From: an uncultured Lachnospiraceae bacterium
Lineage (GTDB): Bacteria > Bacillota > Clostridia > Lachnospirales > Lachnospiraceae
Assembly (NCBI GenBank): GCA_910586315.1
Contig: CAJUIP010000031.1
Span: forward strand, 1 to 42,098
Direction: 5' to 3'
DNA: 42,098 nucleotides
Part shown: positions 15,376 to 23,697 of the stretch, piece after piece
How positions within the stretch are numbered: the stretch's first letter is position 1
How the letters are laid out: each line of letters starts with the position of its first letter
Translations under genes and position numbers: made by a program
Notes under the pieces: model-generated
Seen by the model: only the letters and a program-made list of their open reading frames with translations
What the model was told of the DNA's origin: nothing
Databases searched by the model: none

Positions 15376-16170
15376 ATGAATATAACTGGAATCTTAATCG
15401 CGGCAGTTGTCGTCGGTGCGGTTGGTATTATCATCGGCGTGCTTCTCGGCGTTGCCAGCGAGAAATTTAAAGTAGAAGTGGATGAGAGAGAAGTCCTCGT
15501 AAGAGCGGAGCTTCCCGGAAACAACTGCGGCGGCTGCGGATATGCCGGCTGCGATGCCCTTGCAAAAGCGATCGTTGAGGGCAAGGCGGCCGTAAACCAG
15601 TGTCCCGTGGGCGGAAGCACCGTCGGTGATAAGATTGCCGCCATCATGGGCGTAGAGGCCGGAAGCGCGGAAAAACAGGTTGCCTTTGTAAAATGTAAGG
15701 GCACCTGCGACAAGGCAAATGTCCAGTACAACTACTATGGAATTGACGACTGTGTAAAAATTGCCGCGGCCGTCCCCGGCGCAGGCGACAAGTCCTGTTC
15801 CTATGGCTGTCTCGGCTCGGGAAGCTGTGTAAAGGCATGTCAGTTCGACGCCATCCATGTCGTTGATGGGGTAGCCGTTGTGGATAAGGAGAAATGTGTG
15901 GCCTGTGGCCAGTGTGTGGCAGTATGTCCCCGCGGCCTGATCGAGCTGGTTCCCTATAAGGCGGAGCATCTTGTTCAGTGTAATTCCCACGACAAGGGGC
16001 CGGCAGTGAAGAAGAACTGCGACGCCGGATGCATCGGATGTACCCTCTGCACGAAGCAGTGTGAGTTTGATGCCATCCATATGGACAATAACCTGGCTGT
16101 GATTGATTATGAGAAGTGCACCAACTGCGGGAAATGTGCGGCCAAGTGTCCAGCGAAGGTTATTAAATAA
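15376..16170 (+). CDS. rnfB: Rnf electron transport complex subunit B
   Basis: RnfB accepts electrons from reduced ferredoxin. The 264-residue protein has one N-terminal membrane helix (about 4-27), then an Fe-S domain C51-C54-C59-C76, followed by many ferredoxin-type cysteines. Clear CxxCxxCxxxC groups start at C174, C219 and C248; C141, C145, C151 and C155 form a further, less regular set. Additional cysteines (107, 111, 126, 202, 215) suggest still more cluster ligands, as in acetogen RnfB. It is last in the operon and is followed by a strong terminator. Confidence 0.97.
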   Translation: MNITGILIAAVVVGAVGIIIGVLLGVASEKFKVEVDEREVLVRAELPGNNCGGCGYAGCDALAKAIVEGKAAVNQCPVGGSTVGDKIAAIMGVEAGSAEKQVAFVKCKGTCDKANVQYNYYGIDDCVKIAAAVPGAGDKSCSYGCLGSGSCVKACQFDAIHVVDGVAVVDKEKCVACGQCVAVCPRGLIELVPYKAEHLVQCNSHDKGPAVKKNCDAGCIGCTLCTKQCEFDAIHMDNNLAVIDYEKCTNCGKCAAKCPAKVIK

Positions 16171-16198
16171 GTTTGGATCATGGAGAAATAATTGTTTT

Positions 16199-16240
16199 AC
16201 CATGGGCCAGAGTAGCGATACTTTGGCTCATGGTGTTTTT
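16199..16240 (+). terminator. Terminator of the rnf operon
   Basis: A 16-bp stem without bulges (some G-U pairs) runs from ACCATGGGCC to GGCTCATGGT around the stable GNRA-type loop GCGA, and is followed by GTTTTT. It lies 28 bp after rnfB. Confidence 0.93.
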
Positions 16241-16485
16241 AGATAACGGATATAAAATTGTGTGATTTTGAATTTTTAGTCATACTTCTTTACAGATATA
16301 TTTGATAGTGTCATTGGGATTGCATAGACTATACTTCGTCAGATTAGCCAAGGTGTGCGCTGGAAGGGTTACAGCGCGAAGAGAATGCACTGTCGCACAA
16401 AGATCCATTTGACAGAATGTTGGTTTGTCAGGCATCAACCGAAAATATGATGTTTGTTACTACTGTTCCTTGGTAAGTGGGTTTC

Positions 16486-16514
16486 TTGACAGAATTTTGA
16501 GGAATGATTATAAT
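16486..16514 (+). promoter_or_regulatory. Perfect consensus promoter of the Rpn nuclease gene
   Basis: TTGACA (16486-16491), exactly 17 bp, TATAAT (16509-16514): all twelve consensus bases match. The start codon is 28 bp downstream. The 245 bp between the rnf terminator and this promoter hold no gene, only a short nested hairpin (GTGCG/CGCAC around 16350-16400). Confidence 0.9.
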
Positions 16515-16542
16515 GTTTGTATAGGAAGTGAGATGAGAACGA

Positions 16543-17550
16543 ATGGACAAAGAAAGCACTCAAACGCCGAAGAGGCGCAGACGAAAGCATTACGACTCAG
16601 AGACGATCTTCGATGATGTCTTCCGGACAATGGCGCAGAAGATGCCGTATCTGCTAATTCATCTGATAAATGAGGCATTTGGCACAAAATACCCAGGAGA
16701 CGCGGAGTTTGAGGCGCTGCGGAATGAGCACTACGAAAAACGCGGAAAGATTATTACGGATTCTATCATTAAGATTTGTGACCATATCTACCACATCGAA
16801 TGCCAGTCTCAAAAAGATGGTACGATGGCGCTTCGTATGATTGAATATGATTTTGCGATTGCACTCGACCATGCCGGGATGGAAAATGGGAATTTGGAGA
16901 TTGATTTTCCAGAATCCTGTGTACTCTATATCCGAAACCATCACGATATGCCGAAAGAGCATGTGGTGACAGTAAAGTTCCCCAATGGGCAGAAAGTGGA
17001 GTATTCCACAAAGGTTATTTTGATACAAGACTATACGATCGACAGCATTTTTGAAAAGAAGCTGTACCTGTTTTTGCCATACTACATTTTGCGATATGAG
17101 GCGTTTCTTAAGGAGAACAGTGCGGATAAAATCAAAATGGATAATTTGCTATCGGAATGTTCGGAGATGAATGAGCGCTTGGCAAAGGCATCGGTTAAAG
17201 ACAACCCGGAATTGTATATGAGTATCATGGATCTGGTACAACGGATCGCAGACTATATTGTTCCGGAGCAGAATCCAAATAAAGAAAGGATCGGTGAAGT
17301 TATGGGTGGAAAAATCCTGGAATTGGAACATGAGATTATTGAAAAAGAAGCCCTGCAAAGAGGAATCAGGCAAGGGATTGATGAAGGACGCAATGAGGGA
17401 CGCAAGGAAGGACGCGATGAAGTCAGAAAGCAATACGCTGTTTCATTGTTTAAACGTGGGGAAACGATTGCAAATATCGCTGAAGAAATCGGTATAACAA
17501 CAAGCAAGGTGATTCAGTTTTTGACTGCCGCAGGCTATGCGGTAAAGTAG
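16543..17550 (+). CDS. Rpn family PD-(D/E)XK nuclease (recombination-promoting nuclease / transposase-like)
   Basis: A 335-residue protein of the Rpn/transposase_31-like group. The nuclease core shows D73 (ITDS), then E86-C-Q88 (HIECQSQ) and the helix RMIEYDFAIAL, matching the D...ExQ form of the PD-(D/E)XK fold. The end has the charged repeat EGRNEGRKEGRDE (about 278-290), common in this family, and a helix-turn-helix-like tail (IANIAEEIGITTSKVIQFL). Family members cut DNA and promote recombination in E. coli; some are linked to phage defence. The gene stands alone between terminators, with a perfect promoter and visibly more A+T than its neighbours, suggesting it was acquired. Confidence 0.85.
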   Translation: MDKESTQTPKRRRRKHYDSETIFDDVFRTMAQKMPYLLIHLINEAFGTKYPGDAEFEALRNEHYEKRGKIITDSIIKICDHIYHIECQSQKDGTMALRMIEYDFAIALDHAGMENGNLEIDFPESCVLYIRNHHDMPKEHVVTVKFPNGQKVEYSTKVILIQDYTIDSIFEKKLYLFLPYYILRYEAFLKENSADKIKMDNLLSECSEMNERLAKASVKDNPELYMSIMDLVQRIADYIVPEQNPNKERIGEVMGGKILELEHEIIEKEALQRGIRQGIDEGRNEGRKEGRDEVRKQYAVSLFKRGETIANIAEEIGITTSKVIQFLTAAGYAVK

Positions 17551-17586
17551 TTCTGCCCGAAGCAGGCAGCAAAAAATATTTTTCCA

Positions 17587-17618
17587 AAAGAGTACAGTGA
17601 TTTGTCTGTGCTCTTTTT
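17587..17618 (+). terminator. Terminator of the Rpn nuclease gene
   Basis: An 11-bp stem AAAGAGTACAG/CTGTGCTCTTT with loop TGATTTGT, continuing into a T-run. Confidence 0.88.
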
Positions 17619-17649
17619 GTTTCACAGAAATCAAAACTCGATGTTTTAG

Positions 17650-17678
17650 TTGACTTGAATTTCCATTTGCCGTATAAT
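17650..17678 (+). promoter_or_regulatory. Promoter of the yicC-gmk-rpoZ operon
   Basis: TTGACT (17650-17655), 17 bp, TATAAT (17673-17678), 35 bp ahead of yicC. Confidence 0.85.
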
Positions 17679-17712
17679 AATTTTATCTATGTGAAAGCGA
17701 GGCATGTTTAAG

Positions 17713-18591
17713 ATGATTAAGAGCATGACCGGTTTCGGCCGATGCGAGGCCGTAACGGATGAATGCAAAATATCCGTTGAAATAAAGGCAGTCAACCATC
17801 GATATCTGGATTTAAGCATTAAAATGCCGAAAAAATTTAATTATTTTGAGGCAGCCATGCGGACCCTCTTGAAGGATTATATTCAAAGGGGAAAGGTAGA
17901 TGTATTTATTACCTATGAAAATTACGCGGAAGAGAAGGTAGACTTAAAGTATAACAGTTCCCTGGCCGCCGAATATATGCAGAGCTTTGAAAAAATGGCG
18001 GAACAATTTGGAATTGAAAACGATGTGAAGGTGTCCATACTTTCCCGGTGTCCGGAGGTCTTTACGATGGAACAGCAGCCGGAAAATGAGGAACATTTGT
18101 GGTCTTTGCTGGAGCCGGTTTTTAAGAAAGCAGCTGAAAACTTTGTGGAAACCAGGGTCCGGGAGGGAGAGAATTTAAGAAAAGATCTGCTTGGAAAGCT
18201 TGATTATATGCTGACCATAGTGGATTTTATCGAGGAACACTCTCCGAAAGTCCTTGAAGATTACAGAAAGAAGCTGGAGGACAAGGTAAGGGAAATACTC
18301 CGGACTACGGCCGTTGACGAATCCAGAATCCTTACGGAAGTGACGATCTTTGCAGATAAAATCTGTGTGGATGAGGAGACTGTCCGCTTAAGAAGCCATA
18401 TTGAAGGAATGAGAAAGGAGCTTCTTGCCGGAGGAGGCGTGGGCAGAAAACTGGATTTTATTGCACAGGAGATGAACCGGGAGTCCAATACGATTCTTTC
18501 CAAATCCAGTGATCTGGAGATTTCCGACCGTGCAATTATTTTAAAAACGGAAATTGAAAAGGTAAGAGAGCAGATTCAGAATATTGAATAA
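17713..18591 (+). CDS. yicC: YicC family endoribonuclease
   Basis: The 292-residue product opens with the family hallmark MIKSMTGFGR and ends with a conserved region containing GRKLDFIAQEMNRESNTILSK. YicC proteins are endoribonucleases involved in RNA turnover in E. coli; the Firmicutes members (YloC type) are less studied. The ATG at 17713 is preferred over the in-frame ATG at 17704 because it gives the conserved N-terminus and places GAGG 10 bp upstream. It leads the operon with gmk 15 bp downstream. In many Clostridia a small remA (DUF370) gene sits between the two; there is no room for it here. Confidence 0.93.
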   Translation: MIKSMTGFGRCEAVTDECKISVEIKAVNHRYLDLSIKMPKKFNYFEAAMRTLLKDYIQRGKVDVFITYENYAEEKVDLKYNSSLAAEYMQSFEKMAEQFGIENDVKVSILSRCPEVFTMEQQPENEEHLWSLLEPVFKKAAENFVETRVREGENLRKDLLGKLDYMLTIVDFIEEHSPKVLEDYRKKLEDKVREILRTTAVDESRILTEVTIFADKICVDEETVRLRSHIEGMRKELLAGGGVGRKLDFIAQEMNRESNTILSKSSDLEISDRAIILKTEIEKVREQIQNIE

Positions 18592-18606
18592 CCGGGGGGA
18601 TTATAT

Positions 18607-19242
18607 ATGAAAGAACAGGGAGTTCTGGCTGTCGTATCGGGATTTTCCGGCGCAGGAAAGGGAACCATTATGAAAGCGCTTCTGGAAAAGTATGATAATT
18701 ACGCGCTGTCCATTTCTGCCACTACAAGAAGTCCCCGTCCTGGGGAAGCGGACGGCCGGGAATATTTCTTTATGACAAACGAACAGTTTGAGGAGCTGAT
18801 TGAAACGAACCGGCTTATTGAGTATGCCCGCTATGTAAATCATTATTACGGAACCCCCAGCTCCTACGTGGAAGAAATGATGGCGCAGGGGAAAGATGTG
18901 ATTCTTGAAATTGAAATCCAGGGAGCTCTTAAGGTGAAAGAAAAATATCCGGAGGCGGTTTTGATTTTCGTGGTTCCGCCTGCGGCAATAGATTTAAAGG
19001 CCCGCCTTATGGGACGGGGCACGGAGACGGAGGAAGTTATTGAAAAAAGGTTAAAACGTGCCCTGGAGGAGTCAGAAGGAATGGACTCCTATGACTATAT
19101 TCTCGTGAATGATACCATTGAGACCTGTGTGGAGGAGCTTCATGGCCTGATTCGCTCCCAGCATCTTAAGGCATGCAGAAATCAGGAAAGAATCTCCCGG
19201 ATGAAAGAAGAATTAAGGGAGCTTGTGGAATCTGGCAGGTAA
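18607..19242 (+). CDS. gmk: Guanylate kinase
   Basis: The 211-residue enzyme phosphorylates GMP to GDP with ATP. The P-loop is GFSGAGKGT at 12-20, and the GMP-binding part is seen in SATTRSPRPGEADGREYFF, with the usual serine, arginine and tyrosine contacts. The lid region RGTETEEVIEKRLKRA is standard. The ribosome binding site is a G-rich tract ahead of ATATATG. It is the second gene of the yicC operon, with rpoZ next. Confidence 0.97.
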   Translation: MKEQGVLAVVSGFSGAGKGTIMKALLEKYDNYALSISATTRSPRPGEADGREYFFMTNEQFEELIETNRLIEYARYVNHYYGTPSSYVEEMMAQGKDVILEIEIQGALKVKEKYPEAVLIFVVPPAAIDLKARLMGRGTETEEVIEKRLKRALEESEGMDSYDYILVNDTIETCVEELHGLIRSQHLKACRNQERISRMKEELRELVESGR

Positions 19243-19274
19243 GCTGTCCGAATGATTGAAAGGAGTTTTTTGAT

Positions 19275-19583
19275 ATGTTACATCCATCTTATACAGATTT
19301 AATTGAGGCAGTCAACAGCAATGTGGAGCCGGGAGAGCAGCCAGTGGTTCAAAGCCGTTATTCCATTGTTATTGCGGCGGCAAAGAGAGCCAGGCAGCTC
19401 ATCGGCGGAGCTGAGCCGCTTGTATACGGCGGAGCCGGAAAGAAACAGCTTTCCACGGCTGTTCAGGAGCTCTATGAGCGGAAGGTGACAATTCTTCCTG
19501 AGGAAGAGGAGACAGAAGAGGAAATCCCGGCCGAAGACGCGGCGCCTTCCGAAGAAACCGGAGAAGAAGAAAACGAAGAATAA
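19275..19583 (+). CDS. rpoZ: DNA-directed RNA polymerase omega subunit
   Basis: A 102-residue omega subunit. The core (residues 1-70) has MLHPSYTDL, then SRYSIVIAAAKRARQL, which binds the beta' subunit and helps assemble RNA polymerase. The tail from about 75 is almost entirely acidic (Glu-rich), as in related Clostridia. AAAGGAG precedes the ATG. The gmk-rpoZ order is conserved in Firmicutes. A hairpin with a T-run follows the gene. Confidence 0.93.
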   Translation: MLHPSYTDLIEAVNSNVEPGEQPVVQSRYSIVIAAAKRARQLIGGAEPLVYGGAGKKQLSTAVQELYERKVTILPEEEETEEEIPAEDAAPSEETGEEENEE

Positions 19584-19631
19584 AGGCAACGGCTTAGGGG
19601 GGCTGCCTGAACTGCTGCGAATAAAGAAAAG

Positions 19632-19678
19632 AAAGGAGGAAATAGGGCTGGATACCGGCTTTTTGTTTCCTCTTTTTT
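19632..19678 (+). terminator. Hairpin terminator or attenuator between rpoZ and rimO
   Basis: AAAGGAGGAAA pairs with TTTCCTCTTT, an inner stem GGCTGG/CCGGCT has loop ATA, and Ts follow at 19673-19678. The 5' arm contains a perfect AAGGAGG with no start codon after it, so it is stem sequence and not a ribosome binding site. Confidence 0.62.
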
Positions 19679-19700
19679 CAAGAGAAAGGAAAGACTTTAA

Positions 19701-21041
19701 ATGAATCTGCTTTTCATTTCACTTGGCTGTGATAAAAACCTGGTGGATACGGAAAAAATGCTCGGGCTCCTGAATGAGGAGGGCTGTTCCTTTGTGGATG
19801 ATGAGACAAAGGCTGACGCAATCGTCATCAATACCTGCTGTTTTATCGGCGATGCCAAGGAAGAAAGCGTAAATACGATTCTTGAGATGGCGAAAATGAA
19901 GGAAGAGGGGCAGCTGAAAGCCCTGATCGTCACAGGATGCCTGGCGCAGAGATATAAAGATGAGATTGTGGAAGAAATTCCGGAGGTGGACGCGGTTTTA
20001 GGCACGTCTTCCTGTGAAGAGATTGCAAAGGTTTTAAAGAAGGCCTTAAACAGCGGGGAAAGAACGCTGGTGTTTAAGGATATTGATGCCCCCGCAAGCC
20101 CTGTGACAAAACGCCTGGTGACCACAGGCGGCCACTATGCATTCTTAAAAATCGCCGAGGGCTGTGATAAACGATGCACCTACTGCATTATTCCTTATCT
20201 TCGCGGCAGATACAGGAGCGTTCCCATGGAGCAGCTGGAAAAGGAAGCGGGGGAGCTGGCGTCCCAGGGCGTAAAGGAGCTTATTTTGGTAGCCCAGGAG
20301 ACGACTCTTTATGGAAAAGACCTGTATGGAGAAAAAAAACTTCCGGAGCTTCTGCGCCGCCTTGCGGCCATTTCCGGAATTCAATGGATCAGGCTCCAGT
20401 ACTGCTATCCGGAAGAAATTACAGAAGAGCTCATTGAAACCATGAAAACGGAAGAAAAGGTCTGCCATTATCTGGATATTCCCATTCAGCATGCCAGCGA
20501 TGCCATTTTAAAGCGTATGGGACGCAGAACGAACCATGAAGAAATCAGGGCGCTCATTGAAAAGCTGCGGAAAGAAATCCCGGATATTATCTTGCGAACT
20601 ACCTTTATTTCCGGATTTCCGGGAGAGACAGAGAAGGATCATGAAATCCTTATGGAGTTTGTAGATGAGATGGAGTTTGACCGTCTCGGTGTTTTTGCCT
20701 ACTCTCCAGAGGAGGACACTCCGGCATACGGCTTCGAAGACCAGGTGCCGGAGGAGGTAAAGGAGGAGCGGAGAGCTGAAATCATGGAGCTTCAGCAGGA
20801 CATTGCCTTTGAAAAATCAGAGAGGATGAAGGGCCGCGTTCTGGATGTGTTGATTGAGGGAAAAGTTGCCGATGAAAATGCCTATGTGGGGCGGACTTAT
20901 ATGGATAGTCCTAATGTGGACGGGCTGATTTTTGTGAATACCGGGCTTTCTCTCATGTCCGGGGATTTCGTCAGGGTGCGGGTCACAGGCGCTCTGGACT
21001 ATGATTTGATTGGGGAGGTAGAAGATGAATTTACCGAATAA
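19701..21041 (+). CDS. rimO: Ribosomal protein uS12 methylthiotransferase RimO
   Basis: The 446-residue radical-SAM enzyme adds a methylthio group to an aspartate of ribosomal protein S12. The N-terminal MTTase domain has the cluster cysteines C10, C46 and C80. The radical-SAM motif is C155-x3-C159-x2-C162 (GCDKRCTYC), and a C-terminal TRAM domain follows from about 380. The opening MNLLFISLGCDKNLVDTEK separates it from MiaB, which has a different start and tRNA as substrate. AAAGGA lies 10 bp upstream. The end overlaps pgsA by 17 bp, so the two are coupled. Confidence 0.96.
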   Translation: MNLLFISLGCDKNLVDTEKMLGLLNEEGCSFVDDETKADAIVINTCCFIGDAKEESVNTILEMAKMKEEGQLKALIVTGCLAQRYKDEIVEEIPEVDAVLGTSSCEEIAKVLKKALNSGERTLVFKDIDAPASPVTKRLVTTGGHYAFLKIAEGCDKRCTYCIIPYLRGRYRSVPMEQLEKEAGELASQGVKELILVAQETTLYGKDLYGEKKLPELLRRLAAISGIQWIRLQYCYPEEITEELIETMKTEEKVCHYLDIPIQHASDAILKRMGRRTNHEEIRALIEKLRKEIPDIILRTTFISGFPGETEKDHEILMEFVDEMEFDRLGVFAYSPEEDTPAYGFEDQVPEEVKEERRAEIMELQQDIAFEKSERMKGRVLDVLIEGKVADENAYVGRTYMDSPNVDGLIFVNTGLSLMSGDFVRVRVTGALDYDLIGEVEDEFTE

Positions 21042-21567
21042 ACTGACGATCCTGCGAATGATTATGATTCCGTTTTTCGTGGCGGCTCTTCTTATGGAGG
21101 GCGGCCAGGTGCAGACTCTCCGGTATCTGGCGGCGGGAATTTTCATTGTGGCAAGTCTCACGGACATGCTGGACGGAAAAATCGCCAGAAAATATAATCT
21201 GGTGACAAATTTTGGAAAATTTATGGATCCGCTGGCAGATAAACTTCTGGTCTGTTCGGCTTTAATTTGTCTGGTGGAACTTAAGGAGCTTCCGGCCTGG
21301 ATGGTTATTGTCATCATCAGCCGGGAATTTATCATCAGCGGGTTCCGCCTGGTGGCTTCCGATAACGGGGTGGTGATTGCCGCCAGTTACTGGGGAAAGT
21401 TCAAAACCACGTTTCAGATGATTGCCGTGGTGCTTTTGATTTTAAAGATTGAAGCCCTGTCCATGGTAACAACGGCTGTGGTATGGATTGCCCTGGTTCT
21501 TACGGTGATTTCCCTGGCGGATTATATTGTGAAGAATGCAGGAGTGCTGAAAGAAGGGAAAATGTAA
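21025..21567 (+). CDS. pgsA: CDP-diacylglycerol--glycerol-3-phosphate 3-phosphatidyltransferase
   Basis: A 180-residue integral membrane enzyme making phosphatidylglycerol phosphate, the committed step to phosphatidylglycerol and cardiolipin. The CDP-alcohol phosphotransferase signature is complete: D47, D50-G51, A54-R55, G64, D68 and D72 (from TDMLDGKIARK to GKFMDPLADK). Four to six hydrophobic helices are visible. GGGGAGG lies upstream inside rimO. The stop shares its last base with the ATG of the next gene (TAATG). Confidence 0.96.
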   Translation: MNLPNKLTILRMIMIPFFVAALLMEGGQVQTLRYLAAGIFIVASLTDMLDGKIARKYNLVTNFGKFMDPLADKLLVCSALICLVELKELPAWMVIVIISREFIISGFRLVASDNGVVIAASYWGKFKTTFQMIAVVLLILKIEALSMVTTAVVWIALVLTVISLADYIVKNAGVLKEGKM

Positions 21568-22304
21568 TGATTAGGACAGAGAAAGGCTACGCGCAGATAT
21601 TTAAAATTTACGGAAAAAGTGAAACAGAGATCAAAGACAACCTGAAAGAAGTTTTAAAGCAGGGCGGCGCTGCGCTGGTGTATACAAGAAGGCGCGGAAA
21701 AGAGGTACATGTGGTGGTGGAAACCGAAGAGCAGGACGAGGAGCTTGCAAAGAATCTGATGAAGCCAATCGCCAAGGAAATAAAGAAATCCCTCGGCCCC
21801 ATGTATTATTCCAACCGGGAGAATGAGACTATGGAAGAGGCTGTAGTACGCCTCCTGGATAAGTACGGGCTCACAGTGACAACGGCAGAGTCCTGCACTG
21901 GAGGCATGGTGGCTGCAAAGATCGTCAATGTACCGGGAGCATCCGATGTGTTCAATGAGGGATTCATTACTTACTCCAATAAGGCCAAGAGAAAGGTACT
22001 GGATGTAAGCAAAGCCACCCTGAAAAAATATGGCGCCGTCAGTGAGGAGACTGCCAGAGAGATGGCTCTGGGAGGCGTTCTGGCCGCCGATGCCGATGCC
22101 TGTGTGGCAGTAACCGGAATCGCGGGACCAGATGGGGGAACCCAGGAAAAGCCGGTGGGGCTGGTGTTTCTTTCCTGCTGCATCAAGGATGAGGTGTCCG
22201 TGGAGGAATGCCATTTCCATGGTACAAGGGCAGAGATCAGGGAACAGGCGGCCACGGCGGCGCTGGATCTTTTACGGCGGGCAATTATAAAGAATTACCG
22301 ATAG
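21567..22304 (+). CDS. CinA-like nicotinamide-nucleotide amidohydrolase lacking the N-terminal MoCF domain
   Basis: The 245-residue protein consists of a KH-like middle domain (about 1-85) and the CinA C-terminal PncC domain (about 88-240). The latter has TTAESCTGGMVA (105-116) and VTGIAGPDGGT, typical of enzymes that deamidate NMN to nicotinate mononucleotide. Full CinA is about 410 residues and starts with a molybdopterin-binding-like domain (COG1058) that is absent here. The true start is the ATG sharing one base with the pgsA stop; an upstream extension inside pgsA is a frame artefact. The pgsA-cinA order is common in Firmicutes, usually with full-length CinA. Confidence 0.88.
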   Translation: MIRTEKGYAQIFKIYGKSETEIKDNLKEVLKQGGAALVYTRRRGKEVHVVVETEEQDEELAKNLMKPIAKEIKKSLGPMYYSNRENETMEEAVVRLLDKYGLTVTTAESCTGGMVAAKIVNVPGASDVFNEGFITYSNKAKRKVLDVSKATLKKYGAVSEETAREMALGGVLAADADACVAVTGIAGPDGGTQEKPVGLVFLSCCIKDEVSVEECHFHGTRAEIREQAATAALDLLRRAIIKNYR

Positions 22305-22316
22305 ACGGGGGAGAAT

Positions 22317-22628
22317 ATGCGTTGGTATGACAGGCTGTACGTGGGAGAGAAAGCGAAAAAGCACCGCTATGAAATCATTCAGGCGATTCGTCAGGAAAAT
22401 GGATGGGGATACTACGTACTGACTCTGCCTTCCAATGAGAAGAATCTCCTTGAGCTTTATCCGGCCGTCACTCTGAAACAGCCCTATTACAGGGAACAGG
22501 GGCTTCTGATTGTCGGAGTGGCCGCTGATTATGAGGACGCAGTCCGGCTGTCCGGCCGTATCGTAAAACAGGTGTATGATAAGACAGGCGGCTTTGATAT
22601 TTCCGGATTCCTTTTTGGGGAGGTTTAA
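22317..22628 (+). CDS. Conserved-looking hypothetical protein, 103 aa
   Basis: A small soluble protein, MRWYDRLYVGEKAKKHRYEI at the start, with no signal peptide, membrane helix or cysteine. The motif-like KQPYYREQGLLIVGVAADY and the C-terminal GGFDISGFLFGEV are the most distinctive parts. GGGGGAG precedes the ATG. It lies 12 bp after cinA and 2 bp before the DUF2953 gene, next to gerW, so a sporulation-linked role is possible from context only. I do not recognise a named family. Confidence 0.8.
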   Translation: MRWYDRLYVGEKAKKHRYEIIQAIRQENGWGYYVLTLPSNEKNLLELYPAVTLKQPYYREQGLLIVGVAADYEDAVRLSGRIVKQVYDKTGGFDISGFLFGEV

Positions 22629-22630
22629 AG

Positions 22631-23599
22631 GTGCTCCATATTTTGTTGTTGCTGCTTAAGGTTCTGGGAATCTTTCTTCTGGTGGTTTTCGGGATTTTTC
22701 TGCTTTTGGCGCTTTTGGTGCTGTTTACGCCTGTCAGGTACAGGGGGAATGTTTCTTTTCATGGAGAAGCGAGGGGGACTGTTTTTGTTTCCTGGCTGTT
22801 TTGCATCCTGAGGGTCCGGCTTGTTCTGGATGAGAGCCTGAAACTTAGCGTAAAGGTGTTGTGGCATAAGCTTTTTGAGGAGGTTCTCTGGTCGAAGGAA
22901 GAGGACGAAAAAAAAGAACTTTCAGAAGGAGAGAGTTCCGGAGAAGAGATTTCCGAAGAAGAGTTCGGGGAAGTGCTTCCTGACTTTGAGGAGGAAGAGC
23001 TAGAGATGGTCCATATGGCGGAACTGTCCGGAGGAGAAATGGAAGAAGCGCAGAGGCTGGAGGAGGAAAGTGGTTTGGAAGAAAATCCGGTTTCGGAAAA
23101 GATTCCGGGACCGGAAGAAAACATAGGGCCGGAAGAAAAAACGAGTCGGAAAGAGAAGCCGAATCTGGGAGAAAGGCTGTGCCGCTTTTGTAAAAAAATC
23201 AAAGAATTTATTTTGGGAGGCCGGTCCTCTTTAAAAAAGGCCAGGAAGAAATATGAAGGATTCGTGGCTTTTATCGGGGATGAGGAAAATCAGAAGACGT
23301 TTCGTCTGCTTACAAAGCAGATAAAGAAGCTTTTCAAATGTATTCTTCCGGGGAACGTGAAAGGGCGCATCCGTTTTGGTTTCGAGAACCCCTATGATAC
23401 GGGAAAAGTTCTTACCATCATAAGTCCTTTTTACGGTTTGTATGCCAGAACTCTGGCTGTTGAGCCTGTGTTTGGGGAAAAGGCTCTGGAGGGTGAGCTT
23501 AAAATCAAAGGAAAAATCCGCGCCGCGTCCCTCTTATCTGTGGGACTTAGGTTGTTCATGAATAAGAACTTCCGAAGGCTTTTAAAAAGATGGAGGTGA
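22631..23599 (+). CDS. DUF2953 domain protein
   Basis: A 322-residue protein with a GTG start (GGGGAGG ahead of it). Residues 1-37 form a strong hydrophobic anchor, followed by FTPVRYRGNVSF, the start of DUF2953. A long acidic linker rich in Glu, Ser and Pro (about 90-180) separates it from the conserved C-terminal part NPYDTGKVLTIISPFYGLYA. Family members sit next to ytfJ/gerW in endospore formers and are thought to act in the spore or mother-cell membrane; the biochemical role is unknown. The linker has irregular Glu-rich repeats, probably fast evolving. Confidence 0.85.
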   Translation: MLHILLLLLKVLGIFLLVVFGIFLLLALLVLFTPVRYRGNVSFHGEARGTVFVSWLFCILRVRLVLDESLKLSVKVLWHKLFEEVLWSKEEDEKKELSEGESSGEEISEEEFGEVLPDFEEEELEMVHMAELSGGEMEEAQRLEEESGLEENPVSEKIPGPEENIGPEEKTSRKEKPNLGERLCRFCKKIKEFILGGRSSLKKARKKYEGFVAFIGDEENQKTFRLLTKQIKKLFKCILPGNVKGRIRFGFENPYDTGKVLTIISPFYGLYARTLAVEPVFGEKALEGELKIKGKIRAASLLSVGLRLFMNKNFRRLLKRWR

Positions 23600-23697
23600 T
23601 AGTTCAGACTTGCATCTTTTTACCCGCATACCGCTGACAAAAAGCACGTGGCGCAGGCGGAACGGTTGCAAATGGAGTAGGTAAAGGAGGAGGCCGT

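Noticed and set aside
15394..16203. 269-codon open frame on the minus strand over rnfB
   Set aside because: It is the shadow of rnfB, whose cysteine motifs, ribosome binding site and operon place are decisive.
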